This document shows, piece by piece, positions 22,582 to 34,600 of a stretch of 64,000 nucleotides of DNA. The translations under genes were made by a program, and so were the position numbers. The stretch is from the NCBI GenBank assembly GCA_001724265.1, contig MEDY01000127.1, positions 1 through 64,000 of the forward strand, given 5' to 3'. This DNA is from Rhizaria sp. SCN 62-66. Its lineage: Eukaryota; Rhizaria, unplaced. The notes beneath the pieces are model-generated. The model searched no databases. It had not been told where the DNA came from and saw only the letters and a list, made by a program, of their open reading frames with translations. Positions within the stretch are counted from its first letter, which is position 1. Every line of letters starts with the position of its first letter.

Positions 22582-25500
22582 GGTCTTGGCCGCGGTGCCA
22601 ACGACGGCGACGCTGTTGCGCTGCGCTGTGGCCTTCTTCTGTTGCTGTGCGGGCGACGCGGCGGGCGCGGGCGGCTTGGTCGTGGTGAGGTAGGATGCCA
22701 CGACGGTGCAGCGGCGGGCGGCCTTGCCGGTTCTAGCGGCTCTAACGCCGGTGAGACCGGCGCCGACACCGCGTGCACTCGGAATAGTGCTCGCACTTGC
22801 AGTCGCCACCGCGCCGCCCGTCTTGGCCCCGGCCTCGCGATTGACGACAACGGTAGGGCTGTCCGGCTTTGCGTTGTTCTCGGCACCGTCGTCAGTATTG
22901 GTCGCAAGGACAGAGAACGCGTCATAGACGGAGCCGCCCGCGGCCCCCGCGGTCGCCGCCACCGCAGCCGCCGCTGCCGCCGCCGCCGCCGGAGTCAGGG
23001 AGTAGTGCCGCGCGAGGGCGTTGGCCGCGCGCCGCTTCTCTTTCGTCTCCTTACTCACAGCCACATCAGCGGCGTCAGCACTCGTCGACGGCGCGCCCTC
23101 ACGGGTGCTGGCGGTCACGCCGTTGAACACGCTGCCGCGGTGGCGCGCGGCCTTGCTGCCCCCGAGAGCGGCGCTGTTGTTCGCGGTTGCGGTGAACGCG
23201 AGGGGCGATGTGTCGAAGTTATCGTAGCCTTCGTCGTCATCGTCGTCGTAGTAGTCGCCGCCAGCGTCACCAGCGTCCTCATCGTCGTCGTCGTCGTCGC
23301 CGTCATCGGTCGCGTTGAAGTTGAAGTTGTCGCTGATGCCATTGACAGTGTCGCCGTAGTCGCCGTTGACAGACGAGCACACAGCGATGGCGTTGCCGGT
23401 GCTCGCGGCGTCGCACTGGTAGCCGAACACGTCGCTTTGGTTGTTCGTTGGGCTCGCCACAGCACCAGTCTGATCGTCATCTTGGCTGGCATTGTTGTAT
23501 ACATACTCATACGCACCTGTGTTCGCAGCAGAATGCGTCGAGAGACGGGCTTGCTTTGCCTTTGCGTTGCTCTTGTCGCTGGTGCGCTTGTTGTGCTGCG
23601 CAAGCTGCGACAAAGCGAGAGTCATCGCCAAGTTGAACGACTTGAACGGCAAATCAACGGCATCGTTGTTTTGGACGGCCGACTTACTAGGGACAACAGG
23701 AGTACTGACATGGGTATAAGTAGGCCTCGGTGGAGGATCCTTCGACAGTTTAGTCGCATACTCAACCTCGCTCTCCGTTTGCACCAAGAACATCGCGATC
23801 GCAGCAGCGCGCTCTTGCGCGCTAAACACACCGTGCTGGGTGCGAATCAGCACGTCGTCACTCTCTAGCACGCGGGGGCCGTCGTCGTCGGCGGCGGTGA
23901 CTTGGGGAGCCACTCTGCCGCTGCGCTCCACGGCGTCGTCGACAGTGTTCGTGGTAACGCCCGTGTTCGCAATAGCAATAGCCTCAGCCTCAGGCTCAGT
24001 TGCGACAGCAATCTCCGCCACAGCGCTGACTTCAGTCTCCGTTGCAACCGCAGCAGCCTCAGCAGTGGCAGAAGTGGCAGCAGGCGCAGATACAGCCACG
24101 GCAACAAACGAGCTCTTGCTAATTGGGCCATCACTGCTGCTTCCACTACTGCTCTGCTGATGCAGCTGCTGCTGTTGTTGTTGCTGTTGTTGCTGTTGCT
24201 GGGCGAGTGCAAGCGCCGCCGTGGTCGCGCTGCCCGCGCGGTAGTAGTAATTGCTCGAGTCCGGCGACTGCGAGCGCGCAACAAACCCGGTCCCCACGAC
24301 CCCCGCGGCCTGACGCACCCGTCCAGGCGACTGTGAGCCCCCACCGCCCACGGTCACGCCGGGAGACTGTGAGCGCGCAAGCTTGCCGGGGGACTGCGAC
24401 CTGCCGCTGCCCCTGCCGCCGCCGCCGCCGCGGCCACTGCCGCCGCCGCTGTTGCTGCTGCTGCTTGTGGTCGCGTTAGCGGCGGCCACGACGGGCGACT
24501 GCGAGCGAGCGACGAACCCGCTGTTGGCCGCGGTCAACAGCACAGCGCCGGTGGCACTGAGATCGACGTCGTGCGCCACCGGGGCCTGCGCCTGTGCCTG
24601 CTGCTGCGGCTGCTGTCCGTCGGGACTATGTTGCCCCTGCTGCTGCTGCTGAAGCAAGAGAGCCAGGGGCAGGGGCGACCGCGCGGGCGTGGGGCGCCGG
24701 ATCGCCAGCGTCGTGAGGCTGTGGGCCGACGCGGACGCGTGCAGGGAGTGGCCGTGCGCGCCGCCGCCGCCGCTGCTGCCGCCGCCGCCGCGCGAGTGAG
24801 CGTGGGCGTTGCTGCGGTGGCCGCGGGGCTTGTAGTACTGGCTGTGCGCGGTCGCCGCGCTGCCGCTGGCGACACTCGAGCCGCTCACGCTATCGTGGCC
24901 GTGGCCGTGGCCGTGGCCGATCGCTTTGCTCTTGCTGTGATCGAGCGCGGTGATGTTGTCGGGCGACGGGGACGGAGACAGGGGAGGCGACCGAGACCAG
25001 TTGGACTCGGCAGGGAGGTTCATGTTGACGAGGTTACCATGTGCGTCATACTGCTGCTGCTGATGTTGCTGCATTTGCAGATGTTGCTGCTGCTGTTGCT
25101 GCTGCTGTTGCTGTTGCAACATCTGCTGTTGTTGCTGCTGCTGCTGCTGCTCTTGCGCTTGTTGCTGCTGCAAATGCTGCTGGATATGGAGCTGCGTCGA
25201 GTAAAAGAGCCAAAACAGCTTCTGCTGCCTCTCATCCAGCGTCTCGAGCGCCACGCCCTGTCCCGCCGCCGCCGCCGCCGCGGCCGCCGGCACAGCGGTC
25301 AGCGGCGACATCGTCAGTGACAGCGCCGTAGGCGTGACGGCCTCGGCGACGGTGTTGGCGCAGCTATTGTTGTTGTTGATGTTGAGCATGGGCAGGTGCG
25401 CGTGCGCGTGCGTGGCGATGGCAGTAGGGTTGTTGTGATTGTTGTTGGTATTGTTGTCGTAGCCGTCATAGCCGGTGGCAACGTTGTCGCTGCTGAGCGC

Positions 25501-26263
25501 CTGCAAGTGGTACTCCAGCCCTGTCACCGCGCCGCCGTGGGGGGGCCCGCCCACGCCGGCGGTGATGACGCCCGCAGTGTTCATGCTCGCGTCGTTGGTG
25601 GCGCCGGACATGTTAAAGTTAGGCTGGTGTAGCGCCCGGGCCGCCGCCGCCACCGCCGCGGGCGCCGCAGCCGCAGCCGCCGCGGCCACGGCGGCCGCGG
25701 CCCGGTTGTTGCCGCCTGCGGGGTCGGCGGTGTCGTCGTCCTCGAGGGGCGGCGGCGGCGGCGGTGGCGATAGGGGCGGCGATGGCAACGCGGGGGAAAA
25801 ACGGACGCGGCCGATCGCCGCGGCCACGGCGGCGGCGGCGGCGGCGCGCACGGTCACAGAGCCGTTGATATGGTGCTGCGGGACGATGGACTCAATCGGG
25901 TCGCCGAAGTTGCCACCGCGGCTGAGCATAGCAGACGCGGCCGCGGTCGCCGTCACGAAGGCGGAGTGGGGGCCCAGCGCCGTGAGAGACTTCGACAGCA
26001 GGTCGAGCTCGTCGCTGCAGCGGGCAAAGGAAAAACACGAAAAGGGGATAATGAAGTGTTAATGGGTGTTTGGTAAGCGGAAACTTCGAATATATGTCGA
26101 TGCATCAGTGCACGTGTTTGTTGTGTGGAGATATAGGTAGTTTTGTGGAGACGTACATGTCAAGGCCTGCGATCGAAGTAATCGCGACACTGGTGCGGTG
26201 GTTACCCCGCATCTTGTGGCGCTCAGAGTGGTAGCCAGGAGCCACCGGTTGCAAACGCGACAT
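17977..26263 (-). CDS. Giant low-complexity protein with C-terminal PH domain, two exons
   Basis: Exon 1 is 26263-26157 and exon 2 is 26014-17977, with intron 26015-26156 (GTACGT...CAG). The product is about 2714 aa and ends in TAA. The last ~110 residues form a pleckstrin-homology domain (GGFILRPAWHERFFVING, then DYYSYKPDE, ending in an ANRAWMDFLVNHYC helix), predicting phosphoinositide or protein binding at a membrane. The rest is dominated by poly-Gln, Ala, Asn, Ser and Gly tracts with islands of ordinary sequence, for example residues about 1430-1500 and 2380-2470. Residues near 510-610 carry repeated RSQSP motifs. No TAG is present in this frame. It is transcribed divergently from another large PH-domain gene 551 bp away. 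Function beyond the PH domain is unknown. Confidence 0.85.
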
Positions 26264-26814
26264 GGCGTAGCAAGCTGGTTGTCACTAAAAACAAACGCGC
26301 GCTCCGTCTCTGTCTCAAAAGGGGTTTTTGCTGCATTTGGGGAAGGGGAAGGAATAAGGCAGGATGAGAGTGCTGGGATAGCAGTTCAAACGCGTTGTCA
26401 AGAGAATTAATAGAAATGCTACATAGAATTTAAAGCTCACTGGTCAATGTGCAGCATGCACCGATATTGACGCTCAGACACGAGAGATATAGAAGCGCGA
26501 AGTTCGGCTCCCAGCACACGCTCCTCCGAGCAACGTCGCTGCTGTCGTGGCTCGTGCCCGTTCGGGGATAGATATGCATCGCCAGCGTACACTCCTCTGA
26601 TCGTCGAGATCGGTTAACGATATTTTTTTAGTGGTATTCGACTCTATACTTCATTATATTTCTTGGATACCTCTCTGACTTTCTCTTGTCGTGTGTTATT
26701 CCCACTTTCTTCCCCTCGCCTCACCAAGCGCACGCCGCGTGCACGCGCAAGCCACCTTAACTGCTTCCTAGCATCTCTGGTATCGACTGTTGTACAGCTC
26801 TCCTGTCTGTCACC
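26264..26814. promoter_or_regulatory. Divergent spacer between two PH-domain genes
   Basis: 551 bp between start codons of opposite polarity, so it should carry both promoters and both 5' UTRs. It contains an AT-rich core (about 26600-26670) and pyrimidine-rich sequence just before the plus-strand ATG. No ORF or RNA gene is recognised. Confidence 0.4.
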
Positions 26815-29800
26815 ATGTCGTCGCAGCACTTTTCAAACGGCGGCGATGACGACGACGACGCCAGTGACTTTGATAACGGCACATCGACGCCCTATTCCCA
26901 AGACGCCCTTGTACGTCCACAGAACAATCTTCCTATTTCCCTTGCATTGTATAGGCCTGTGTGACGGCGTGTGTAGCCTTCTATCTACGATGTGCCCATT
27001 TATTGCAAATTCACTTGGTATACTATCTCCGTGTTTTCTTATCAATTTCTAAACCGCGCAGTATGCACTAATAACACTCACTTTTCCCATCCCTGCCTCC
27101 TTTCGCATTTCTCGCCTCGACCCTCCATCGCTCCAGAACGTCGAGTCGATCGAATCCATCGCCGCCGCGGCCACGGCCGAGCGCCTGCACCGGCGCATTG
27201 CGCAGCTGACGGAGCTGCTGGACCGCCAGCGCTCTCAGTCGCGCTCTCAGGGCGACGAACTGGAGCGGCTCGTCCACCATCTAGACACACTCGTCAACGC
27301 TAACGGGACCCTCGAGGACAACCTCTCCCGCGCGCAACGCGTCTTTTCGGCCTTGAGCTTCGAGATTGAGTGCGCCAACGCCAACCTGCCCCACGGTGCG
27401 AAGATCCCCTGGCCGTCCGACGTGTCCCCCACACAGTTCCAGGCGCGGCTGCTCGAGCTCGAAGCCAAGCTCGCGACGCCCTCCGCCGCAACTGCCGGCT
27501 CAGCGCTGGGGACGCGGCCGCGCGCGCCGACCGACGCGTTGCCCGTGCTGCCGGAGCCGGAGCCGGAGCCGCTGGTGTTGGTCACCGAGGCCACGGGCGC
27601 CGGCGGGCTGGGTGGCATCTACGCGTACCCCGGGGGAACACATGGTGCTCACGGTCATCTGGTGCCGCACGGGTACGCCACCGCGGCGGGCCACAGCCGC
27701 GGCCACAGCATCGTGCACCACGCCTGCGGGCTCGACTCGGTCTCCGTCTCGGCCGGTTCGGTGTCCATCTCGGCGTCGGCGCTGGCGCCGCTCTCCGGCC
27801 CGGCCTCCGCGTCGGCCTCTGCCTCGGCGTCGGCGTCGGGCGTGTACGTGCCCGCCGTGGTGTACCGCGCGCGCATCGCGGAGCTCGGCGCCGAGGTGCT
27901 GGCGCTGTCGGCGCAGTGCAGCGACCTGCGCGCATCGCTCGAGAGCGAGCGAGAGAAGCGCAACGCCGAGAAACAGGAGTGGGCAGCCGCCGAGGGCAAG
28001 TACCAGTCGCTCATCGCAAAGCTGTCATCCTCGCTTAACGAAGAGGAGGTCGTGCGGTCCAGCGCCGAGGCCGAGGCGGTGTCGCTACGGCTCACGCTCG
28101 CGAACCTGCAGCATAACAGCGGCAACGGCGGCTTCAACGGCGCTGGCGTGAGCAACCGTCTCAGTATGAGTGACGGCATCATTGTCAACACCAAGAGTAG
28201 CCGCAGCTTCAACGCACAGCGCATCAGCCCCATCACGGAGCAGGACGCGGACGAGTCTGCGCAAGAGCAGGAGCAAGAGCACCGCGAAACCGCCGCCGCC
28301 GCCGCCGCCGGTGTTGTTGTTGCGCAAGATCAAGAGAACGCTGTATGCGAGAGCGACGACGCGGCTACCGTGACTGCGGAGGAGGAGGCTGAGGCCAATG
28401 CACTGGTCACGCAGATCTCCACACACTGGCTGGAGCGTGTCGTTGCAGCGCCCTTGCTTTCCAACAACACCATTTTCGCCAACAACAAGACTATCAGCAC
28501 CGTCACCGATAAGGCTGAGAATGCGACTGATGGCGATGCGCCTCCGTTTGTCGATGAGCAGTGCGTGTTGGCGCCCTACAGCAAGCCGCAGCGCTGTGCC
28601 GTCTACGCGACGCCTCTCTGCGCAATCCTCAAGTGGGGCAGCAACAACAACAACGACAAGAACAACAACAACACAAACAACACAAATAACAATAACACCA
28701 ACGAGTCTCGCGTTGTGTTTTCGCGTTTCGCGTACGCTGCGCCGATCGTCAAGGCGTACTGCGGCGCCGACGCTGTCTCCGTTATCACCAACGGGAGCTT
28801 GAACAACACCACTGTGAACACTGACGACAGCGCTACAAATGCTGTTGCGGCAGCGCTTTTGTCGTTGGTGCCCGCGAACAAGACGAACTGTCTCGTCATC
28901 TTCACCATCACCATCGACACTAACAACTCCGAGAGCGGCGGCGCTGACCCCACGGGTGCCACCACGGGTACCCACGCTGCGGGGAGTAGCAACTCCACGG
29001 CGAGCGCACTGGTGTCGAGCGCAGTGACCGTGGGCAGCAGCGTGCGCGTCGCCGACCGGGCCTCAGGTTTGCCGACGCCCTTCGCGATGGCGATGGCCGC
29101 CGTGCTGGCCTCGGACCCCGCCGCGGCCGCCGCCGCCGCGCCCTGTCTCCCGTCCTCACACAACAACGGCGACACTGCTGCTGAGGGCGAGAGTGAGAGT
29201 GGGCTTGGGGATGCGATGAAGACCAAGTACCTGCTGTTCGTTGCGCGCAGCCCCGCCGAGGCGGCTGCGGTGGTGGAGGCCGCGGACAAGGCCCGCGAAC
29301 ACTCGCTCACGCTCTTGAACGACAACGGCACCGGCGCCGGCAACGCTGCGAGTGAGAATGAGAGTGTCCCAGAGAACCACGTGACGACGGTCCTGAGTGC
29401 GAGCGCCAGTGCTGGTCACAGTGGGTACCGTCAGCCCTCCGTGGCGCTGCCCGCGGCGCCCGGCGGCGGCGGCTCGAACTACAACACGCCGACCGCGGCC
29501 CCCGCGACGCCCAGCCACAACAATAGCTCTCACAGCGCCAACCTGAGCTCCGTCGCCGTGACGCCGCACAGCAACAGCACGAGCAACAGCGCGAGCTGCG
29601 GCGACACGGTGAACTACACAGGCGCGACTGAGTGCGCCGCGGCCCAGAAGCGTTCCCCGTCCACCGTCGTTCGCAGTAGCGCGGCCGGCGCGGGCGCGCT
29701 CGCCGCCGGCGCGGGCGGGGACCTTACGGGGACGCAGTTCGTTGGCGGCAATGGCGCGGCGATGGCGACGGGAACGGGCTACAGTCCAAGCGTCGTCAGC

Positions 29801-31051
29801 ACGGTCGGCATGGGCAGCCGGCTCGACTCGACGACGGGCCTCCCGCCGATCCCGGTGGACCTGGCGTTGCTGGCGGCCGCGCATGAGGCGCTGTCGCCCG
29901 TGTCGCCCAGCTCGGCCCACATGCAGCAACCGCAGAGCTCGGCCGCCAGCCGCGCGATCGAGAAGGCGCGCGCCAACGGGCTGCTGCCACCGCTGGAGCC
30001 CGCCGCGCACCTCGCGGCTGCGGCGCAGAACAACAAGAGCCACGGCTATAGTCACAACATCAGCGACAGCGCGCGTCACGTGCTGAGCCAGACCGCAAGC
30101 AACGCGACTGCGGGCGCGAACACCGCCGCCTACGTGAGCGCTGGAGTGAGCAGCATGAACAGCAGCAAGGGTGACGACGATGATGATGAGGACGACGATG
30201 ACGACGACGAGGATGTCAACACACCGTACACAGTCGCAACTGCTCTCATCTCTCAGCAGCAACAGCAGTCTCAGCAGCAGCAGAGTCAGTTCTTGACTCC
30301 GAACAAGGCCCCCGCGTCGGCCGCCGCCTACGACTCCCCCTACCCGAGCTACACCTCCGCCAGTGTGACGCCCTCAGTCACTGCAAATGCGGCGCACACG
30401 GCCCCCGCGACGGCGAGCCAGCCCGCCGCGCTGAGCACCGCGACGTACACGGCCCCCGAGCTGCCGCTGCGGTCCACGCTGGTCAAGTTCACCAAGGGTG
30501 GGAAGGACTCGCACCAGAAGCGCTTTTGCCTCTGCGCCAGCGGGCTGATCCAGTGGGGCGACTCGGACGCCAAGTACAAGTACCAGGAGCTCGTACGCAC
30601 CGTGATCCGCGGCTGCGACTCCTCTATCGACCCGAACAAGCTCAAGGGCTGCTCCACCGTCCTCCCAGCCTCGGCCGGATCAGGGAGCGGTCCCGCGGCC
30701 GCGGCGGCGTCTGCCAGTGCGGGTGCGAGTGCCGGCGCGGGCGCGAGTGCAAGCGGGGGCGTGAACCAGTCTCTGCTCTTCACCGTGGGCACGACCGGCA
30801 AGCAGCTTCTGCTGTTGGCGCCCGACGAAGACACGCTCAACACGTGGATCGACGCGCTCGAGACCGTGATCTCGCAGTCCATCGTCAGCCGGGCCTCGAC
30901 CGCGGTGCCCCCAGCCACTGCGGCCGCTGTGCTGTCGACCGCGTCCGCCACCATGAGCGCGTCGGGCGCGCGCGGCAGTCTGCAGGCTATGGCCAAGCGG
31001 TCGTCGATGAGTCTTGCTGATGCGCAGCTCAAGCCCATGTCGCCTGGGTAA
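26815..31051 (+). CDS. Coiled-coil protein with C-terminal PH domain, two exons
   Basis: Exons are 26815-26910 and 27137-31051 (intron GTACGT...CAG). The product is about 1336 aa, TAA stop. The acidic N-terminus precedes a coiled coil (about residues 35-105: TAERLHRRIAQLTELLDRQ and following). A second Glu/Arg-rich coiled segment lies near 270-345. A long Ala/Ser/Asn/Gly linker follows, with an Asp-rich run near 1050. The PH domain spans about 1140-1280 (STLVKFTKGGKDSHQKRFCL, then DEDTLNTWIDALETVI), interrupted by an Ala/Ser/Gly insertion of about 30 residues. This architecture suggests a dimeric membrane-associated scaffold, but no family is recognised. It shares its promoter region with the other PH-domain gene. 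Confidence 0.82.
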
Positions 31052-31681
31052 ATAAGTGAAGCAGCGGGCGCGCAAGGTTCGCGAAAAACAAAAGCGGGGG
31101 ACATTCGCTTAAGATCCAAGTGAGGACTACTTTTTTGAACTTGACTAGATATATTCTGGTTTTTCTGTTGTGATCGTGATATATAATTCTGCATGTATAT
31201 GTAACTACTATTTTTGTATTAAAAATAACCAATATTTTTTTGACTGCGCTTTATTAGGCACTTTTATCCTTCTTGTAATAAAAACCACTATTCTGCCTGC
31301 CCCCACAAATTGTTTGAACGTTGTTTTTTTTAATCGCCAGAAATCAAGAATACATCCTCACATAACTCCATTTGCATACGAGGCTTTTCTATACTGACTG
31401 CACATATATTATCAACACTGATAACATTAATTTTTAAAAAGGGCCACTCTTTTGTGTTGCACGATTCTATGCAAAATCACAACTCCCAACGAACAATTTG
31501 TCACAAGTTGAATAAACATGCAAAACAAGTCAGCATACACAAGACAGAACGATATTACAAACAAATTTTAAATGTTGTGTTGCATTTATAGTTTTGGACT
31601 AGATGTTAAATATACAGATACAGATATCTTAATTGGGCTATTGTAACTATTTCATGTTCATCATGCAGGAGCCAATGTTTC
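31052..31681. other. AT-rich convergent spacer
   Basis: 630 bp between converging genes, strongly AT-rich, with several T-runs and AATAAA-like strings on both strands consistent with 3' UTRs and polyadenylation. No ORF with exon-like GC content and no RNA gene is recognised. Confidence 0.4.
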
Positions 31682-34600
31682 TTACTTTGTTTTGGTCTTA
31701 CTGCTACCACCACCAAGCTGAAACCCGAGAATCTCCCTCTTGACAACATCCTTCGGGTGCGGCACCGAGAACAAATCCCTGCCTGTCTCCGTATCCCTCT
31801 TGGTGACCACAAGCCGCTGCTCGATCAACTCGCGCATGTACCGGCGGAACGCGTCCTCGTTGTTGACCACGAGTTCCGCGTACGCGCGCTCCAGCCACAC
31901 CGCGAACGACAGTCCGCGGAAGAGCGCCGTCGTCGATGCGGGCCGCCCGCGGCGCTTCTTCTCCGGCGCGGCCGCAGTGAGCCCGTCGCTCCCGGCCTTG
32001 TCGAGCTCGCCCGCCTCGATCGCGGCCACTTGCGCGCGCGCGAGGATGTTAAGCACGGCCTTGTGGTTTGTCGTCAGCGACGTCAGCGCGATGTCGAGCC
32101 GCGCCTTGACCTGCGCCTTGATCGGAATCGTCAGCACGGGCGCCATCGTCGTCAGCTCCTTCACGTAGGGCTCGAACGTCGGCGTGTGTTCGCACCACCA
32201 CCGGAACAGGTGACCAGTGCGTTCATCCGCCGCCAGCGGCACCGCCGGCCGCTCCGCCGTTGCGATGATGCGCACGGTCGGGACCGCGGCCAGCAGGGCC
32301 AGCACGTCGACCACGTCGCTGGCCAGCCGGTCAATGCTGTGCACGATGACCGTGAGCCGCGGCGGCAACGCGGTCGCCGTAGCGTCGAGGCTCGCGCGCA
32401 CGTCGTCGAACCCGCACGCGCCCTCGACGCGCGCGTGCGCGCCCTGGACCACTACGCGCGGCCGCGCGAGGTCGTACGACAGCGCCGCGACCTGCGTCGC
32501 CGCCGCGGCGCCTGCGGCAAGCGCAGCCGAGATGGAGCACACGCGCTCGGTCAGAGAGTTGCGGATGCGGAGGAGTTGCGAGAGGCGGCGGATCGAGTCC
32601 GCGGTGAACTTGGCGCTCGCGACAGCAGAAGACACAGCCACCGCACCCGCTGCGTCCGGCGCAAGAGAGAAAATAGAGCTCGCGCTTGCGCCAGTGGAGC
32701 TTTGACTAGCACTCGCGCTCGCGCTTGAGCTCGAAATCGCGTTTGCATTGTTGCAGAGAATAAGAGGGTGCGTGTTATGCGCCGCCGTCGGGACCGTTGA
32801 CGCTAGCACTGCCTGCGCTAGAGTGATGTTACCACCGGAGCCAGCGCAGCTGCCGTTGTTACTGCTGTTCTTGGACGATGTGTAAGTGGGGAGAGTGCCG
32901 TGGTGGGAGAGCGTGCCCGTTGTCGGGTCAATCACCACGACAGGAACGCCGGCGGTCACGCCGCCGACATCACTGAACACAACAGTATTCACGTTGCTCT
33001 TCGTTTCTGCGTCAGTATCCGTGCTGAAATTTTGCTCAGGACGCATGTGCACATCGCCGTTGCTCACAGTATCCACAACGCGGCTTAACTTGTCGAACAC
33101 GACATTCGCCTCCGAGCCCCACACGCTCACGCCAGCAGCGCTGCTTTGACCCGCCAATGCAGCGTTATTAGCGGCGTTACTCGCAGCAGCAGCGGCTGCA
33201 GACGCCGTGATATTATTGCCAAGCGCAGAATAGCTATCGAGATTGAGAAGGCTCCCAGAGCTGCTGCTGGCCACACTCGCACCACCGCTGCCAGCGATGC
33301 CGCTGTTGGCGAGCGCGTCACTGCCGCCGGTGAGATCGTCGTTCAGCTCGTAGATGCGCGTTAACGCGGCGGTCTTGGCCCTGCGCTCGCGCGATGCCGC
33401 CGGGGACAGAGAGTCGAAGCTGCTGTTGCTGCCGGCGAAGCTGCTCGCGTTCGAGGCGGCGAGCGCGGCGGCGGCGGGCGACGACGACGCCAGACTGAAC
33501 GGAGACTTGCCCGGGGTGCCGGAAGTGGAGTTTGTTGAGGAGTTGGCGTTCTTGGTCTTTTTGGCGGCAGTCTTCTTCTTGAGGAAGTCGATGCGCGCGT
33601 TGTAAGTGACACAGCTACTATCTAACGGCACCGGAGCAGGTGCGACAATAAGCGCACTGCTACCGACGTCGCTGTAGTTATTTGCAGTGTCGCCGCCAAT
33701 TTCTTGCGAGTCTAAGTTGTCCAGGTCGTTGTCTTCAAAGGGCAAGAGCTCTAAGTACCCATCATGCTCACAGTTACCACTGTTAGCGCAGTCAAAAGCA
33801 AGACCGAGTGCCTTGTCGACGTGTGCACCCACTTGCGCCACTGCTTTATCGCTCAGCGATTGTGAGAGAGACGCCATGAACGGCGGCTGAATGAGAGTCA
33901 CATCGGACTCCACACACAGGGCGCCGCCCCTACCCGCACTGACAGTAGAGCTAGAGCTGTTGTGATTGCTAATGTAAGGGGGCAGTGACTCAGGGGAAGT
34001 AAGCAGCAGGGTATGCGCGGCCTTTGACCCTCCCATCTGAGCCTGGTTCTGACCGCTAATGGCAGCGGTCGTGACGCTCACACCAGAAGTTAAGCCGGGG
34101 AGCGCACGGTCAAACGCCGGCGGGTCATACACATGCATATACGCGAGGTTAGTGGGTCCGGTCACCAGTGCTTCATTCATGATCACATTAAGCAGCTTCT
34201 TGCCGGTCATCTCCTGCGAGTACCCTTTCACGCTGACAACGGGGCCGTCGCGAAGGTACGCCGCCGCAAATTCCTCGACTAAGTGGTACTTGGACCCCAC
34301 GCCGTGCAGCAGCAAGTGCGCGCCGCCGGACTTGAGCGACGCCGCCCACACGGGGTAGCGCTGGCGCAGAGCAGTGCGCAACTGCCGCAGCCCCTGGTGG
34401 CCGAGCGCTTCAGTCGCCGTGCGCGCCTTGGCCTTGAGCATTTCCAGCGGGCCCGCGATAGTTACTCCGTCGAGCAGTGCCTCACCGCCGCCGGTGCTGC
34501 TGTTGAACACGCTGTCGTCGTCGCCGTACATGCTGTTGGCGCCCACGCGCTTGTTGCCGGCGAGCTGCTGTAAGTGCGCGACCGTGGGCAGCACACGCTG

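Noticed and set aside
22459-23868. Long plus-strand frames inside the minus-strand PH-domain gene (for example 469 codons)
   Set aside because: Triplet repeats keep several frames open. Only the minus frame ends in a PH domain and splices cleanly to an upstream exon.
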